A stretch of 64,000 bases of DNA from Mitsuaria sp. PDC51 (GCF_900113225.1 NZ_FOZE01000002.1:248001-312000); one strand, 5' to 3'; positions 15,455 to 25,316 are shown, numbered from the stretch's first letter. Notes: a model not told the origin generated them from the letters alone. Translations and numbers: made by a program.

Positions 15455-15940
15455 TCACGGCGCACTGGCCGGCGTCATCGGCGCGGGCACGGTGTACATC
15501 GCGAGAGCCTGCTGCGCCGGGGCTGCGGCGGACATGGCCCGGATCACGGGATGGAGCTGCAGGGCCCCCATGCCCGCCAGCAGGGCGAGGACGCCCATGA
15601 TGACGTTGATCGAGGTCTTGATCCCTCCGATCTCTCCCTTCAGCCCCTTGATCTCGCCTTTCAGCTCACCGACCTCCGCCCGCATTTCGCTGCGCACGGC
15701 GCAGATCTCCACCGTCAGCGCCGAGAAGCGGCTTTCCATCTGCACCCGCATCGCGGAAAGCTCCGTGCGCATCTCGCTGCGCATGCCGGCGATGTCGGCA
15801 CGGATCGTCTGAAGCAATGCATCGTTCTTCGCGTCGTACTCCACGCGCCGGACGTACTCCTCCTTCGGCCAGCGCTGGGCCCTCTTCGCCTGGGAGCCCG
15901 GCGATGAATGGCTGAAATGGCTGCGATGCTGTGCGCCCAT
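15455..15940 (-). CDS. Coiled-coil protein with C-terminal membrane anchor
   Basis: A 161-residue protein. Residues about 40-115 form a continuous coiled coil with heptad and hendecad-like repeats (DIAGMRSEMRTEL, MRAEVGELKGEIKGLKGEI), followed by one hydrophobic helix (SINVIMGVLALLAGMGAL) and a short tail. It resembles small bacterial DUF1640/XhlA-like proteins in layout only. A perfect AGGAGG about eight bases upstream selects the ATG at 15940 over longer frames. It may be co-transcribed with pyrC. Function unknown. Confidence 0.75.
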   Translation of the reverse strand: MGAQHRSHFSHSSPGSQAKRAQRWPKEEYVRRVEYDAKNDALLQTIRADIAGMRSEMRTELSAMRVQMESRFSALTVEICAVRSEMRAEVGELKGEIKGLKGEIGGIKTSINVIMGVLALLAGMGALQLHPVIRAMSAAAPAQQALAMYTVPAPMTPASAP

Positions 15941-16171
15941 CCGGTGACCTCCTGACGACTCGTGGATCGACGCACGGCCTGACCCCACGGGCGGATTCCC
16001 GCACGGATCACCTCGCGCCTCGTGCGACTCGCCACACACGGGCCGAATCGCGATGGGACCGATTGTTGGCAGCCCCTCGCCGGCCGTCACTGACCTCGAC
16101 CAGGAGTCTTTTGGACATCCATGCCGTGGACGAGTGAGCACCGCACAGGCGTCGTGGACAGCCGGAACGAA

Positions 16172-16201
16172 GAAGGCCCGCACCTTGCGGGGCGGGCCTT
16201 C
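16172..16201 (-). terminator. Rho-independent-like terminator of the glt operon
   Basis: A 10-bp stem (GAAGGCCCGC / GCGGGCCTTC) around a 10-base loop lies 36 bases past the gltL stop. Read on the minus strand it is followed by a T/C-rich run (TTCGTTCC). A good intrinsic terminator for the four-gene operon. Confidence 0.65.
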
Positions 16202-16236
16202 GAGGCAGTGCATGGGACGCCCTCGGGCGCCCGCGA

Positions 16237-16971
16237 TCAGTGCTGCAGGATCTTCGCCAGGAAGTCCTTGGCGCGCGGCGAGCGCTGGTCCGGGTTGCCG
16301 AAGAACTCGTCGCGGGTGCAGTCCTCGACGATCTTGCCGGCATCCATGAAGATCACCCGGTGGCTGACCTTCTTGGCGAAGCCCATCTCGTGCGTCACGC
16401 ACATCATGGTCATGCCCTCATTGGCCAGCTGGACCATCACGTCCAGCACCTCGCCCACCATCTCGGGGTCCAGCGCCGAGGTCGGCTCGTCGAACAGCAT
16501 CACGATCGGGTCCATCGACAGCGCCCGGGCGATCGCCACGCGCTGCTGCTGGCCGCCCGAAAGCTGGCCCGGGAACTTGTCCTTGTGGGCCATCAGGCCC
16601 ACGCGCTCCAGCATCTTCAGGCCGCGGGTCTTGGCGTCGGCCATGTTGCGGCCCAGCACCTTGACCTGCGCCAGCGTCAGGTTCTCCGTCACCGACAGGT
16701 GGGGGAACAGCTCGAAGTGCTGGAACACCATGCCCACGCGCGAACGCAGCTTGGGCAGGTTGGTCTTGGGCGCCGTCAGGCTGGTGCCGTCGACGACGAT
16801 GTCACCCGCCTGGATCGGCTCCAGCGCGTTGACCGTCTTGATCAGCGTGGATTTGCCCGACCCCGACGGGCCGCACACCACCACCACTTCCCCCTTCTGG
16901 ATGGTCGTGGAGCAATCGGTCAGCACCTGGAACGGGCCGTACCACTTGGAGACGTTCTTGATTTCAATCAT
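16237..16971 (-). CDS. gltL: Glutamate/aspartate ABC transporter ATP-binding protein
   Basis: A 244-residue ATPase powering acidic amino acid import. Walker A GPSGSGKS is at 34-41, Q-loop [11 protein letters not shown] at 81-91, signature LSGGQQQR at 137-144, Walker B VMLFDEP at 157-163, and a switch His in CVTHEMG. It is last in gltI-gltJ-gltK-gltL, ten bases after gltK, and followed by a terminator hairpin. Confidence 0.95.
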   Translation of the reverse strand: MIEIKNVSKWYGPFQVLTDCSTTIQKGEVVVVCGPSGSGKSTLIKTVNALEPIQAGDIVVDGTSLTAPKTNLPKLRSRVGMVFQHFELFPHLSVTENLTLAQVKVLGRNMADAKTRGLKMLERVGLMAHKDKFPGQLSGGQQQRVAIARALSMDPIVMLFDEPTSALDPEMVGEVLDVMVQLANEGMTMMCVTHEMGFAKKVSHRVIFMDAGKIVEDCTRDEFFGNPDQRSPRAKDFLAKILQH

Positions 16972-16981
16972 GGGGCGGACC

Positions 16982-17647
16982 TCAGCGGATGATGGCGATC
17001 TTCTTCTGCAGCCGGCGGACCAGCATGGACAGGCTGAAGCAGATCACGAAGTAGACGACGGCCGCGACCAGGTAGGTCTCCATCGGCCGGTTGAAGTTCT
17101 TGCCGGCGACCTCGAAACCCTTGAGCAGGTCGTAGGCACCGATCGCGTAGACCAGCGACGTGTCCTGGAACAGCACGATGGTCTGCGTCAGCAGCACCGG
17201 GAGCATGTTGCGGAAAGCCTGCGGCAGCACCACCAGGCCCATGGTCTGCTTGTAGTTCATGCCCAGCGCGTAACCCGCGAAGACCTGGCCCTTGGGCACC
17301 GACTGGATGCCCGCGCGCATGATCTCGGAGTAGTAGGTCGCCTCGAACAGCGTGAAGGTGATCAGCGCCGTCTTCTCCGCGCCCAGCGGCCCCGCGATGT
17401 AGGGGATCAGCAGGAAGAACCACAGGATCACCATCACCAGCGGGATCGAGCGCAGCGTGTCGACGTAGATCGCCGCCGGCCGCTCCAGCCACCATTTGCC
17501 CGAGAGCCGCATCAGCGCCAGGATCGTGCCCAGCACGATGCCGCCGATCATGGCCGAGAAGGTCAGCTGGATCGAGAACCACAGCCCCTTGGCGACGAAG
17601 GAGGACAGGACCTCCCAGGTCAGGAACGAAAAGTCGAGTTGCGTCAT
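16982..17647 (-). CDS. gltK: Glutamate/aspartate ABC transporter permease GltK
   Basis: A 221-residue inner-membrane permease of the HisM/GltK type with about five membrane helices. The EAA loop that docks the ATPase reads [21 protein letters not shown]. It starts one base after the gltJ stop, implying coupled translation. It forms the heteromeric channel with GltJ. Confidence 0.94.
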   Translation of the reverse strand: MTQLDFSFLTWEVLSSFVAKGLWFSIQLTFSAMIGGIVLGTILALMRLSGKWWLERPAAIYVDTLRSIPLVMVILWFFLLIPYIAGPLGAEKTALITFTLFEATYYSEIMRAGIQSVPKGQVFAGYALGMNYKQTMGLVVLPQAFRNMLPVLLTQTIVLFQDTSLVYAIGAYDLLKGFEVAGKNFNRPMETYLVAAVVYFVICFSLSMLVRRLQKKIAIIR

Positions 17648-17648
17648 G

Positions 17649-18383
17649 TCACTTCGCCCCCAGGATGCCGGGCACGCGCACGTACCACTCGATCACCTTG
17701 GCCAGGCGGTTGATCGCATAGGCCGAGATGAAGTACAGCAGCGTCACGGGCAGGAAGATCTGCACGAAGCTCGACTGCTCGGAGGCCTGCAGCGCGAACT
17801 GCGCCAGGTCGGGGATGCTCACCGCGAAGGCCACCGCCGAGTTCTTGACGATGTTCATGCTCTCGCTGGTCAGCGGCGGAATGACGATGCGGAAGGCCAT
17901 CGGCAGCAGCACATGGCGATAGGTCTGCGGCAGCGTCAGACCCAGCGCCTGGCCGGCGTAGCGCTGGCCCTTGGGCAGCGTCAGGATGCCGGCCTTGACC
18001 TGCTCCGAGATCCGCGCCGAGGTGAACAGGCCGATCGCGATCACGACGAGCACGCTGGGCGGCAGGTCCAGGATCGGGAACAGGCGCGGGATCACGTGAT
18101 ACCAGATGAAGAGCTGGACGATCAGCGGGATGTTCCGGAACAGCTCCGTCCATGCCTCGCCGAACATCGCCAGCTTCCTGTTGGGCACCGTGCGCAGGAT
18201 GCCGATCAGCGATCCGGCCACCAGCGCGACCAGCAGGCCCAGGACCGAGACGAACATCGTCCAGCCCCAGCCGTGGATCATCGCGTCCAGGTAAGTCTCA
18301 TAACCGGGGGCGCCGAAACACTTCGGCGCGACCTCCTCGGTCACCATGTCTGTGCAGTACAACTGCCAATCCCAGCTCGCCAT
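17649..18383 (-). CDS. gltJ: Glutamate/aspartate ABC transporter permease GltJ
   Basis: A 244-residue permease with the EAA loop GQALGLTLPQTYRHVLLPMAF and five or more hydrophobic segments. The N terminus MASWDWQLYCTD is typical of GltJ. The ATG at 18383 has a well-placed GGAG; an in-frame ATG four codons earlier is less well spaced. Between it and gltI lie two strong stem-loops that probably lower its expression relative to the binding protein. Confidence 0.94.
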   Translation of the reverse strand: MASWDWQLYCTDMVTEEVAPKCFGAPGYETYLDAMIHGWGWTMFVSVLGLLVALVAGSLIGILRTVPNRKLAMFGEAWTELFRNIPLIVQLFIWYHVIPRLFPILDLPPSVLVVIAIGLFTSARISEQVKAGILTLPKGQRYAGQALGLTLPQTYRHVLLPMAFRIVIPPLTSESMNIVKNSAVAFAVSIPDLAQFALQASEQSSFVQIFLPVTLLYFISAYAINRLAKVIEWYVRVPGILGAK

Positions 18384-18405
18384 GGCGTGCTCCATCCATC
18401 AATGC

Positions 18406-18487
18406 GAAGGGCCGCCCGCATGCGCTGCCGCGGCCCTTCCAGTCTCCGGTCGCCCCCTTGCGACAAGGCGCCCCGCGGGGCGCCTTG
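18406..18487 (-). promoter_or_regulatory. Two intercistronic stem-loops between gltI and gltJ
   Basis: A 9-bp stem (GAAGGGCCG 18406-18414 with CGGCCCTTC 18431-18439) and a 24-base perfect palindrome (18464-18487, core GCGCCCCGCGGGGCGC) lie in the 121 bases after the binding-protein stop. Structures here are known in ABC importer operons to stabilise the upstream message or partly terminate, giving excess periplasmic protein. Confidence 0.65.
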
Positions 18488-18504
18488 CGCTCAGGGAACC
18501 GTGC

Positions 18505-19398
18505 TTACTTCTTGGCGTATTCCTCGACCGGCTTGTCGTTCGGGTTCGCCCAGGCGTCCTTGGTCGCCGCCGTCGCCGGCAGGCCCACCTTGGTGTTGGT
18601 CGGGGGGATCGGCTGCATGAACCACTTGTCGTACAGCTTGGCGATCTCGCCAGACTTCATCAGGCCCTTGATGCTGTCGTCCACCGCCTTCTTGAAGGCC
18701 GGATCGTCCTTGCGGATCATGATGGCGATCGGCTCGACCGACAGCACTTCGCCGACGATCTTGAAGCCCGCCGGATTGCGCGACTTGGCGATGTTGCCGG
18801 CCAGGATCTGGCCGTCCATCACGAAGGCGTCGGCGCGGCCCGACTCCAGCAGCAGGAAGCTGTCGGCGTGGTCCTTGCCCAGCACTTCCTTGAAGTCCAC
18901 GCCGTTGGCGCGCTCGTGCTTGCGCAGCAGCTGGACGGAGGTGGTGCCGGTGGTGGTCGCGACGGTCTTGCCGTTGAGCTGGGCGATCGAGGTGATGCCC
19001 GAATCGGCCTTCACCGCGATGCGCACTTCCTCGACGTAGGTCGTGACGGCGAAGGCCACGTCCTTGGCGCGGGTCATGTTGTTGGTGGTGGAGCCGCACT
19101 CGATGTCCACGGTGCCGTTCTGCACCAGCGGCACGCGGTTCTGCGAGGTCACCGGCAGATACTTGATGTCCAGCTTGGACAGGCCCAGATGCTTCTGTAC
19201 GTCGGCCAGCACGCGCTGGCAGATCTCGACGTGGTAGCCCACGTACTTGCCGTCGCCGAGCGTGTACGACAGCGCGCCCGAGGACTCGCGCACGCCCATG
19301 GTCACGCTGCCTGTGTCCTTGATCTTCTTCAGCGTGTCGGCTTGCGCCACGCCAACCAACGCCGCGCCAAGGGCCAGGACTAGCAATGCCTTCTTCAT
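18505..19398 (-). CDS. gltI: Glutamate/aspartate periplasmic binding protein
   Basis: A 297-residue solute-binding protein (SBP_bac_3 fold) with a Sec signal peptide MKKALLVLALGAALVGVAQA. The mature part has GSVTMGVRESSGALSYTLGDGK, PLVQNGTVDIECGSTTNN and NPAGFKIVGEVLSVEPIAIMI, close to GltI. The start has an AGGAGC site; longer frames upstream lack coding character. First gene of gltIJKL; its promoter must lie in 19399-19549. Confidence 0.95.
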   Translation of the reverse strand: MKKALLVLALGAALVGVAQADTLKKIKDTGSVTMGVRESSGALSYTLGDGKYVGYHVEICQRVLADVQKHLGLSKLDIKYLPVTSQNRVPLVQNGTVDIECGSTTNNMTRAKDVAFAVTTYVEEVRIAVKADSGITSIAQLNGKTVATTTGTTSVQLLRKHERANGVDFKEVLGKDHADSFLLLESGRADAFVMDGQILAGNIAKSRNPAGFKIVGEVLSVEPIAIMIRKDDPAFKKAVDDSIKGLMKSGEIAKLYDKWFMQPIPPTNTKVGLPATAATKDAWANPNDKPVEEYAKK

Positions 19399-19549
19399 AG
19401 TTGCTCCTGCTTGTTCGGATTCAAAAGCGGATTCGAGGGAGGCTCGACCGGTGAGCCGCCCAACCGGCAGAGCAGACCATGAGCGGCTGCTTTGCAGGGT
19501 AGGGAGTATCACGCATCTCGAGGTGTTGCACGGCTTACATATGCAGGTT

Positions 19550-20479
19550 TCATGCCTGCCCGGCGGCGGCGTGCGTCAGGAAATTCCAGAGCGCCTGCGC
19601 GACCGGTTTCACGCGGCGCGCCGAGCCCTGGCGCTCGCGGTACATCCGCAGTTCCATGTTCAGTTCGTACTGGCCCGGCTCGGCCGCGCGCACCAGGCGG
19701 CGCGCCTTCACTTCCTTCTTCACCGAGCTCGCCGGGAGGAAGGCCAGGCCGTGGCCCTCCAGCGCCATGGCCTTGAGGCTCTCGGCCATGTCGGTCTCGA
19801 AGACCGATTCCAGGTTGAGCGGCTGCGCGGCGTCCTTGACGATCAGCTCCACCAATCGCCCGAGGTAGGCGCCGGACGCGTAGCTGAGGAAGGGGATCTT
19901 CTGGCCCGGGTGTCCGGAAATCCGGAACATCGGCGCGCCGCCTGTGTCAGCTTTCGCATAGGCGGCCAGGGTCTCGTGGCCGAGCGAGACCGATTCGTAG
20001 CGCTCGGGATCGAGCTGCAGCGGCTGGCTGGGGTGGTGGTAGACGACCAGCAGGTCGCAGTTGCCTTCGCTCAGCTGCAGCGTCGCGTCATGGACGTTGA
20101 GCGCGTTGAGCCGGCATTTCACCTCGCCGAAGCGCTGGCGCAGCTCCATCAGCCAGTGCGGGAAGAAGCTGAAGGACAGCGAGTGCGGCACGGCGAACTC
20201 GATCATGTCCTGCCCCGCCGACTGGTGGCTGCGCAGCATGTTGCGCGTGGCCTGCAGGTTGCCGAGCAGGTCCACGGCCTGGCCCAGCAGGGTTTCGCCG
20301 GCCGCGGTCAAACGCGTCGGATAGGACGAACGGTCGACCAGATCGACGCCCGCCCACGCCTCCAGCGCCTGGATGCGGCGCGAGAACGCCGGCTGCGTGA
20401 CATGCCGCAGCTGGGCCGAGCGGGAGAAGCTGCGCGTCTCCGCCAGGCTCACGAAGTCTTCAAGCCATTTGGTTTCCAC
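19550..20479 (-). CDS. HypT/YjiE-like LysR-family regulator
   Basis: A 309-residue LysR regulator starting at a GTG (VETKWLEDFVSLAETRSFSRSA). The ETKWL-DF opening, VTQPAFSRRIQALE recognition helix and later LSYASGAYLGRLVE resemble E. coli HypT (YjiE), the hypochlorite-responsive LysR protein, more than the CbbR or BenM types. It sits upstream of gltI on the same strand, 11 bases after the ABC exporter stop, and may control the glutamate transporter. Whether it senses oxidants through methionines, as HypT does, is open. Confidence 0.88.
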   Translation of the reverse strand: METKWLEDFVSLAETRSFSRSAQLRHVTQPAFSRRIQALEAWAGVDLVDRSSYPTRLTAAGETLLGQAVDLLGNLQATRNMLRSHQSAGQDMIEFAVPHSLSFSFFPHWLMELRQRFGEVKCRLNALNVHDATLQLSEGNCDLLVVYHHPSQPLQLDPERYESVSLGHETLAAYAKADTGGAPMFRISGHPGQKIPFLSYASGAYLGRLVELIVKDAAQPLNLESVFETDMAESLKAMALEGHGLAFLPASSVKKEVKARRLVRAAEPGQYELNMELRMYRERQGSARRVKPVAQALWNFLTHAAAGQA

Positions 20480-20490
20480 GGCGCGGGAGT

Positions 20491-22416
20491 TTAGCCGTGA
20501 GGGGCCGCCGACGTCGCCGCCGCGTCCTGCCCATCCTGCTGCAGGGCCCACATCTGCGCGTAGCGGCCGCGCCGCGCCAGCAGCGCCGCATGGGTGCCGC
20601 GCTCGACGATGACGCCCTGCTCCATCACCAGGATCTCGTGGGCATCGACCACCGTCGAGAGCCGGTGCGCGATGACCAGCACCGTCTTGTCGCGCGCGGC
20701 GGCCTCGAGCTCGGCCTGGATGGCGCGCTCGTTGCGCGAGTCCAGCGCCGAGGTCGCCTCGTCGAAGATCAGGATCGGCGGATCCTTGAGCAGCGTGCGC
20801 GCGATGGCCACGCGCTGCTTCTCGCCGCCGGAGAGCTTGAGCCCGCGCTCACCGACCATGGTCTGGTAGCCCTGCGGCAGCGCCTGGATGAACGCGTGGA
20901 TGTGCGCGGCCTTGGCCGCGGCCTCGATCTCCTCGATCGTCGCCTCGGGGCGGCCGTAGGCGATGTTGTAGGCGATGGTGTCGTTGAACAGCACCGTGTC
21001 CTGCGGCACGATGCCGATCGCCCGGCGCAGGCTGTGCTGCGTGACCTCGGCGATCGACTGGCCGTCGATCGCGATGCGGCCGGACTGCGCGTCGTAGAAG
21101 CGGTAGAGCAGCCGCGCCAGGGTGCTCTTGCCCGAGCCGCTCGGGCCGACCACCGCGACCTTCCTCCCCGCCGGGATCTCCAGGCTGACGCCCTTGAGGA
21201 TGGGCCGCTGCGGCTCGTAGGCGAAGTGCACGTCCTCGAAGCGCACCGACGCGCCGGCCACCCGCAGCGGCTGGGCGCCGGGCGCGTCGGCGACCTCGCG
21301 CTCCCGGGCCAGCAGGCCGAACATCTTGTCCAGGTCGGTCAGGCTCTGCTTGATCTCGCGGTAGATCACGCCCAGGAAGTTCAGCGGGATGTAGAGCTGG
21401 ATCATGAACGCGTTGATCATGACCAGGTCGCCCAGGCTCATCTGCCCGGCGACGACGCCCTGCGTCGCGCGCCACAGCATCGCCACCAGCGCCACCGCGA
21501 TGATCACCTGCTGCCCGCTGTTGAGCAGCGACAGCGTCGTCTGCGACTTCAGCTGCGCGCGGCGCAGCCGCTCCAGGCTCTGGTCGTAGCGGGCGGCCTC
21601 GAAGTCCTCGTTGTTGAAGTACTTCACCGTCTCGTAGTTCAGCAGCGAGTCGATCGCCTTGCTGTGCGCGTGCGAGTCCAGCTCGTTGAGCTGGCGGCGG
21701 AACTTGGTGCGCCACTCGGTGACCACGATGGTGAAGCCGATGTAGAACACCAGCGCCGCGCCGGTGATCCAGGCGAAGAGCACGTCGAACTTCAGCGCCA
21801 GCAGGCTGAGCACCAGCACCACCTCGACCAGCGTCGGGAAGATGCTGTAGAGCGAGTAGGAGATCAGCGCATGCACGGCGCGCGTGCCGCGCTCGATGTC
21901 GCGGGTCATGCCGCCGGTCTGGCGCTCGAGGTGGAAGCGCAGGCTCAGGTCGTGCAGATGGCGGAAGACCTGCAGCGAGATGCTGCGCGAGGCGCCCTCG
22001 GTCGCCTTGGCGAAGATCAGCTCGCGCGCCTCGGTGAACAGCGAGGTGCACAGGCGCAGCATCCCGTAGGCCAGCAGCAGCCCCACCGGCACGACCATCA
22101 GCGCCTGCGCGCTGCCGGGCCGCAGGTCGAGGCTGTCCACCAGTTGCTTGAGCAGCACCGGCACGCCGACATTGGCCAGCTTGGCGCCGATCATGAAGGC
22201 CAGCGCGAGGCCGACGCGCCAGCGGTAGCGCCAGAAATAGGGCAGCAGGCGGCCGATGGTGTGCCAGTCGCCCCGGGACTCGGGCGCGGTGGAGGACGAG
22301 GGGACGGGGGTCGGCGCGGAGGTGCCGGCGAGCGTGGAGCGGCGCATGGACGAAGGGGCTGGACTGTCGTGGGGTCGGGCCTCGGGTCCGGCGCCTGCGC
22401 TGGCGGGGCCGGACAT
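20491..22416 (-). CDS. Atm1-type ABC exporter (fused permease-ATPase)
   Basis: A 641-residue half-transporter: an N-terminal Pro/Ser-rich extension of about 50 residues, six membrane helices (about 60-340), then the ATPase with Walker [10 protein letters not shown] (424-432), signature LSGGEKQ and Walker B ILIFDEATSALD. The cytoplasmic loop NYETVKYFNNE (260-270) is the hallmark of the Atm1/HMT1 group, which moves glutathione-linked Fe-S or metal species across membranes. The ATG at 22416 is used; a TTG four codons earlier and an ATG at 22347 are alternatives. It is divergent from the thioesterase at 22457. Confidence 0.92.
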   Translation of the reverse strand: MSGPASAGAGPEARPHDSPAPSSMRRSTLAGTSAPTPVPSSSTAPESRGDWHTIGRLLPYFWRYRWRVGLALAFMIGAKLANVGVPVLLKQLVDSLDLRPGSAQALMVVPVGLLLAYGMLRLCTSLFTEARELIFAKATEGASRSISLQVFRHLHDLSLRFHLERQTGGMTRDIERGTRAVHALISYSLYSIFPTLVEVVLVLSLLALKFDVLFAWITGAALVFYIGFTIVVTEWRTKFRRQLNELDSHAHSKAIDSLLNYETVKYFNNEDFEAARYDQSLERLRRAQLKSQTTLSLLNSGQQVIIAVALVAMLWRATQGVVAGQMSLGDLVMINAFMIQLYIPLNFLGVIYREIKQSLTDLDKMFGLLAREREVADAPGAQPLRVAGASVRFEDVHFAYEPQRPILKGVSLEIPAGRKVAVVGPSGSGKSTLARLLYRFYDAQSGRIAIDGQSIAEVTQHSLRRAIGIVPQDTVLFNDTIAYNIAYGRPEATIEEIEAAAKAAHIHAFIQALPQGYQTMVGERGLKLSGGEKQRVAIARTLLKDPPILIFDEATSALDSRNERAIQAELEAAARDKTVLVIAHRLSTVVDAHEILVMEQGVIVERGTHAALLARRGRYAQMWALQQDGQDAAATSAAPHG

Positions 22417-22456
22417 GCTGGACGACAATGCCGGCCATTGTCACCGTTTGCCGATC

Positions 22457-22912
22457 ATGAGCGACTCCACCGCCCCCAATGCCCCCGCGGCGCCGACCGC
22501 GCCCGCCTCGACGTCCAGCCTGCTCTCCCCGGAGACGATCGGCCCCCGCGAACTGGTGATGCGCGTGATGCCGATGCCTGCCGATGCCAATGGCAACGGC
22601 GACATCTTCGGCGGCTGGATCATGGCGCAGGTCGACCTCGCCGGGTCGGTGCTGCCGGCGCGCATCTCGCGCGGGCGGATCGCGACGGTGGCGGTCAACG
22701 AGTTCATCTTCAAGCAGCCGGTGTCGGTGGGCGACCTGCTGAGCTTCTATGCGCAGGTCACCCGCATCGGCCGCACCTCGATCACGGTGCATGTCGAGGT
22801 CTTCGCCGAGCGCAACCCCGCCAATCCGCATGTGGTCAAGGTGACGGAGGCCAACCTGACCTACGTCGCGATCGACCGCGAGGGCAAGTCGCGGGTGATC
22901 GGCGAGGCCTAG
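22457..22912 (+). CDS. YciA-like acyl-CoA thioesterase
   Basis: A 151-residue single hot-dog-fold thioesterase of the YciA/BACH type. The core PMPADANGNGDIFGGWIMAQVD contains the expected N/D-GDIFGG active-site loop, followed by AVNEFIFKQPVSVGDLL. It would hydrolyse acyl-CoAs to the acid plus CoA as a hexamer in the cytoplasm. The start MSDSTAPNAP follows 40 bases of divergent region shared with the ABC exporter. Confidence 0.92.
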   Translation: MSDSTAPNAPAAPTAPASTSSLLSPETIGPRELVMRVMPMPADANGNGDIFGGWIMAQVDLAGSVLPARISRGRIATVAVNEFIFKQPVSVGDLLSFYAQVTRIGRTSITVHVEVFAERNPANPHVVKVTEANLTYVAIDREGKSRVIGEA

Positions 22913-23083
22913 GTGGACGCGGCGAGCCGGCCCGCGAGGGCCTGTGCGAATGGGCGTCCCGCCACCAGGGTTTGTACGTAGATTCCGCAGCCGGCTCCGG
23001 GATGCGGGTGGGATACTGCGCCGCCTGGGTGCCGAGCCACGCCGGTGACGGCGCCAGCGGCGCCTTCAACCGGAGCCGTCCCC

Positions 23084-24424
23084 ATGCTGTCCCCTTCCGC
23101 CTCCGCCACGCCGGTCGTCGCCGTGCCGTGGTACCGCCATCTCTACCTGCAGGTCGTCGTGGCGATCGTGATCGGCATCCTGCTCGGTCACTTCGAGCCG
23201 AAGTTCGCCGTCACCCTGCAGCCGCTGGGCGATGCCTTCATCAAGCTGGTGAAGATGATCATCGCGCCGGTGATCTTCCTGACCATCGTGACCGGCATCG
23301 CGGGCATGACGCAGCTCAGCCGCGTCGGCCGGGTGTTCGGCAAGGCGATGGCCTACTTCCTGTTCTTCTCGACGCTGGCGCTGATCGTCGGCCTGGTGGT
23401 GGCGAACGTGGTGCAGCCGGGTCACGGCATGAACGTCAACGTCGCGGACCTGGACCAGAAGGAAGTGCATCGCTACGTCGAGAAGACGCATGACCTGACG
23501 CTGGTCGGCTTCCTGATGGACGTGATCCCGAAATCGCTGGTGGGCGCGCTGGCGGACGGCAACATCCTGCAGACGCTGTTCGTGGCGGTGCTGTTCGGCA
23601 TCGCGCTGGCGCTGGTGGGCGATCGCGGCAAGCCGGTGCTGAACTTCTTCGAGGCGCTGACCGCGCCGGTGTTCCGGATGGTGCACATCCTGATGAAGGC
23701 GGCGCCGATCGGCGCACTGGGCGCGATGGCGTTCACCATCGGCAAGTACGGGCTGGCCTCGCTGCTCAACCTGGGCATGCTGGTGGGCAGCTTCTACGTG
23801 ACGGCGCTGCTGTTCGTGCTGGTGATCCTGGGCATCGTCGCGCGGCTGTGCGGTTTCTCGATCATCAAGTTGATCCGCTACCTGAAGGCGGAGCTGCTGC
23901 TGGTGCTGGGCACCTCGTCGTCGGAGTCGGCACTGCCCTCGCTGATGGAGAAGATGGAGAAGGCCGGCTGCGAGAAGACGGTGGTGGGACTGGTCGTGCC
24001 GACGGGCTACTCGTTCAACCTGGACGGGACCAACATCTACATGACGCTGGCGGCGCTGTTCATCGCGCAGGCGACCAACACCGAGCTGACGCTGGGTCAC
24101 CAGATCACGCTGCTGTTGGTGGCGATGCTGAGCTCCAAGGGCGCGGCGGGCGTGACCGGCGCGGGCTTCATCACGCTGGCGGCGACGCTGTCGGTGGTGC
24201 CGGAGGTGCCGGTGGCGGGCATGGCGCTGATCCTGGGCGTGGACCGCTTCATGTCGGAATGCCGCTCGCTGACCAACTTCATCGGCAATGCGGTGGCGAC
24301 GATCGTGGTCTCGAAGTGGGAGCGCGCGCTGGACCACGATGCGCTGGACCTGGCGCTGTCGGGCAAGACCATCGACCCGGACGACCTGCCGATCCGTGTG
24401 GCCGGACCGGCCGAGACGGCGTGA
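23084..24424 (+). CDS. dctA: C4-dicarboxylate:cation symporter
   Basis: About 446 residues of the DAACS family, importing succinate, fumarate and malate with cations. Family motifs are present: [32 protein letters not shown] (serine-rich hairpin), [18 protein letters not shown] (substrate and cation site) and [17 protein letters not shown]. Eight or more membrane helices are evident. The ATG at 23084 is preferred; a GTG at 23045 would add 13 residues. A terminator-like hairpin follows. Confidence 0.94.
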   Translation: MLSPSASATPVVAVPWYRHLYLQVVVAIVIGILLGHFEPKFAVTLQPLGDAFIKLVKMIIAPVIFLTIVTGIAGMTQLSRVGRVFGKAMAYFLFFSTLALIVGLVVANVVQPGHGMNVNVADLDQKEVHRYVEKTHDLTLVGFLMDVIPKSLVGALADGNILQTLFVAVLFGIALALVGDRGKPVLNFFEALTAPVFRMVHILMKAAPIGALGAMAFTIGKYGLASLLNLGMLVGSFYVTALLFVLVILGIVARLCGFSIIKLIRYLKAELLLVLGTSSSESALPSLMEKMEKAGCEKTVVGLVVPTGYSFNLDGTNIYMTLAALFIAQATNTELTLGHQITLLLVAMLSSKGAAGVTGAGFITLAATLSVVPEVPVAGMALILGVDRFMSECRSLTNFIGNAVATIVVSKWERALDHDALDLALSGKTIDPDDLPIRVAGPAETA

Positions 24425-24444
24425 GCGGACCCGGCGCATGAACG

Positions 24445-24470
24445 ACAACGGGCGCCGCGGCGCCCGTTGT
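24445..24470. terminator. Hairpin between convergent dctA and enoyl-CoA hydratase genes
   Basis: A perfect 12-bp inverted repeat, ACAACGGGCGCC (24445-24456) and GGCGCCCGTTGT (24459-24470), sits between two convergent stop codons. It lacks a long T-run, but position and strength suit a bidirectional terminator. Confidence 0.6.
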
Positions 24471-24502
24471 GTCGTATGGAGCGGCCTGGCTGCCGCTCTC
24501 GA

Positions 24503-25264
24503 TCAGAACTTCGAGAAGTCCGGCTGGCGCTTCTGGAAGAAGGCCTGGAAGGCTTCCATCGCCTCGGGGCTGCGCAGGCGGGCACCGAAGATCTCGGCCT
24601 CGGCCTGGATAGTTTCCAGCAGCTGCTCCTTGGTCGCGCGACGCATCAGCTGCTTGCTCTCGCGCACGGCGCTCGGCGGCAGCTTGTTGAAGCGCTCGGC
24701 CACGCGGCGCGCCTGCGCGACCACTTCGCCGGCCGGCAGCACCGCGTTCGCGATGCCGCATTCCACCGCCTGCTCGCCGGTGAACGGGTCGCCCAGCAGG
24801 ATCTTCTCGGCCGCGCGGCGCGGGCCCATCAGCTTGGGCACGAGCAGGCTGGAACCGAATTCGGGCACCAGGCCCAGGCTCACAAAGGGCATCGCCAGGC
24901 GCGCGTCGTCGGCCACGTAGACGAAGTCGCAATGCAGCAGCAGCGTCGTGCCGATGCCGATCGCCGCGCCGTTCACCGCGGCCACGATGGGCTTGTCACA
25001 GCCGATCATCGCGCGCATGAACTGGAACACCGGCGCGTCCTCGTCCCGCGGCGGGCTGCCCATGAAGTCCTCGATGTCGTTGCCCGACGTGAAGATCTGC
25101 GGCTGGCCCTGGATCAGCACCGCGCGCACGCTGTTCTCGGCGTTGGCCGCGACCAGCGCGTCGGCCATCTCCTGGTACATCGCGCGGGTCAGCGCGTTCT
25201 TCTTCTCGGGACGTGCGATCTCGATGGTCTGCACGCCGTTGACGATGGCGGTCTTGATGCTCAT
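24503..25264 (-). CDS. Enoyl-CoA hydratase/isomerase
   Basis: A 253-residue crotonase-fold enzyme. The oxyanion-hole strands are IFTSGNDIEDFMG and AAVNGAAIGIGTTLLLHCD, and one catalytic acid is likely the Glu in LGLVPEFGSS; the second classical Glu position is less obvious, so it may be an isomerase-like or specialised hydratase. It is the last gene of the minus-strand beta-oxidation block, 52 bases after the alpha/beta hydrolase. Confidence 0.92.
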   Translation of the reverse strand: MSIKTAIVNGVQTIEIARPEKKNALTRAMYQEMADALVAANAENSVRAVLIQGQPQIFTSGNDIEDFMGSPPRDEDAPVFQFMRAMIGCDKPIVAAVNGAAIGIGTTLLLHCDFVYVADDARLAMPFVSLGLVPEFGSSLLVPKLMGPRRAAEKILLGDPFTGEQAVECGIANAVLPAGEVVAQARRVAERFNKLPPSAVRESKQLMRRATKEQLLETIQAEAEIFGARLRSPEAMEAFQAFFQKRQPDFSKF

Positions 25265-25316
25265 GGAGCACTCTCCTGCTGGGTAAGGCCGTTGATGCCG
25301 TTGGGAATGGCCGCGA

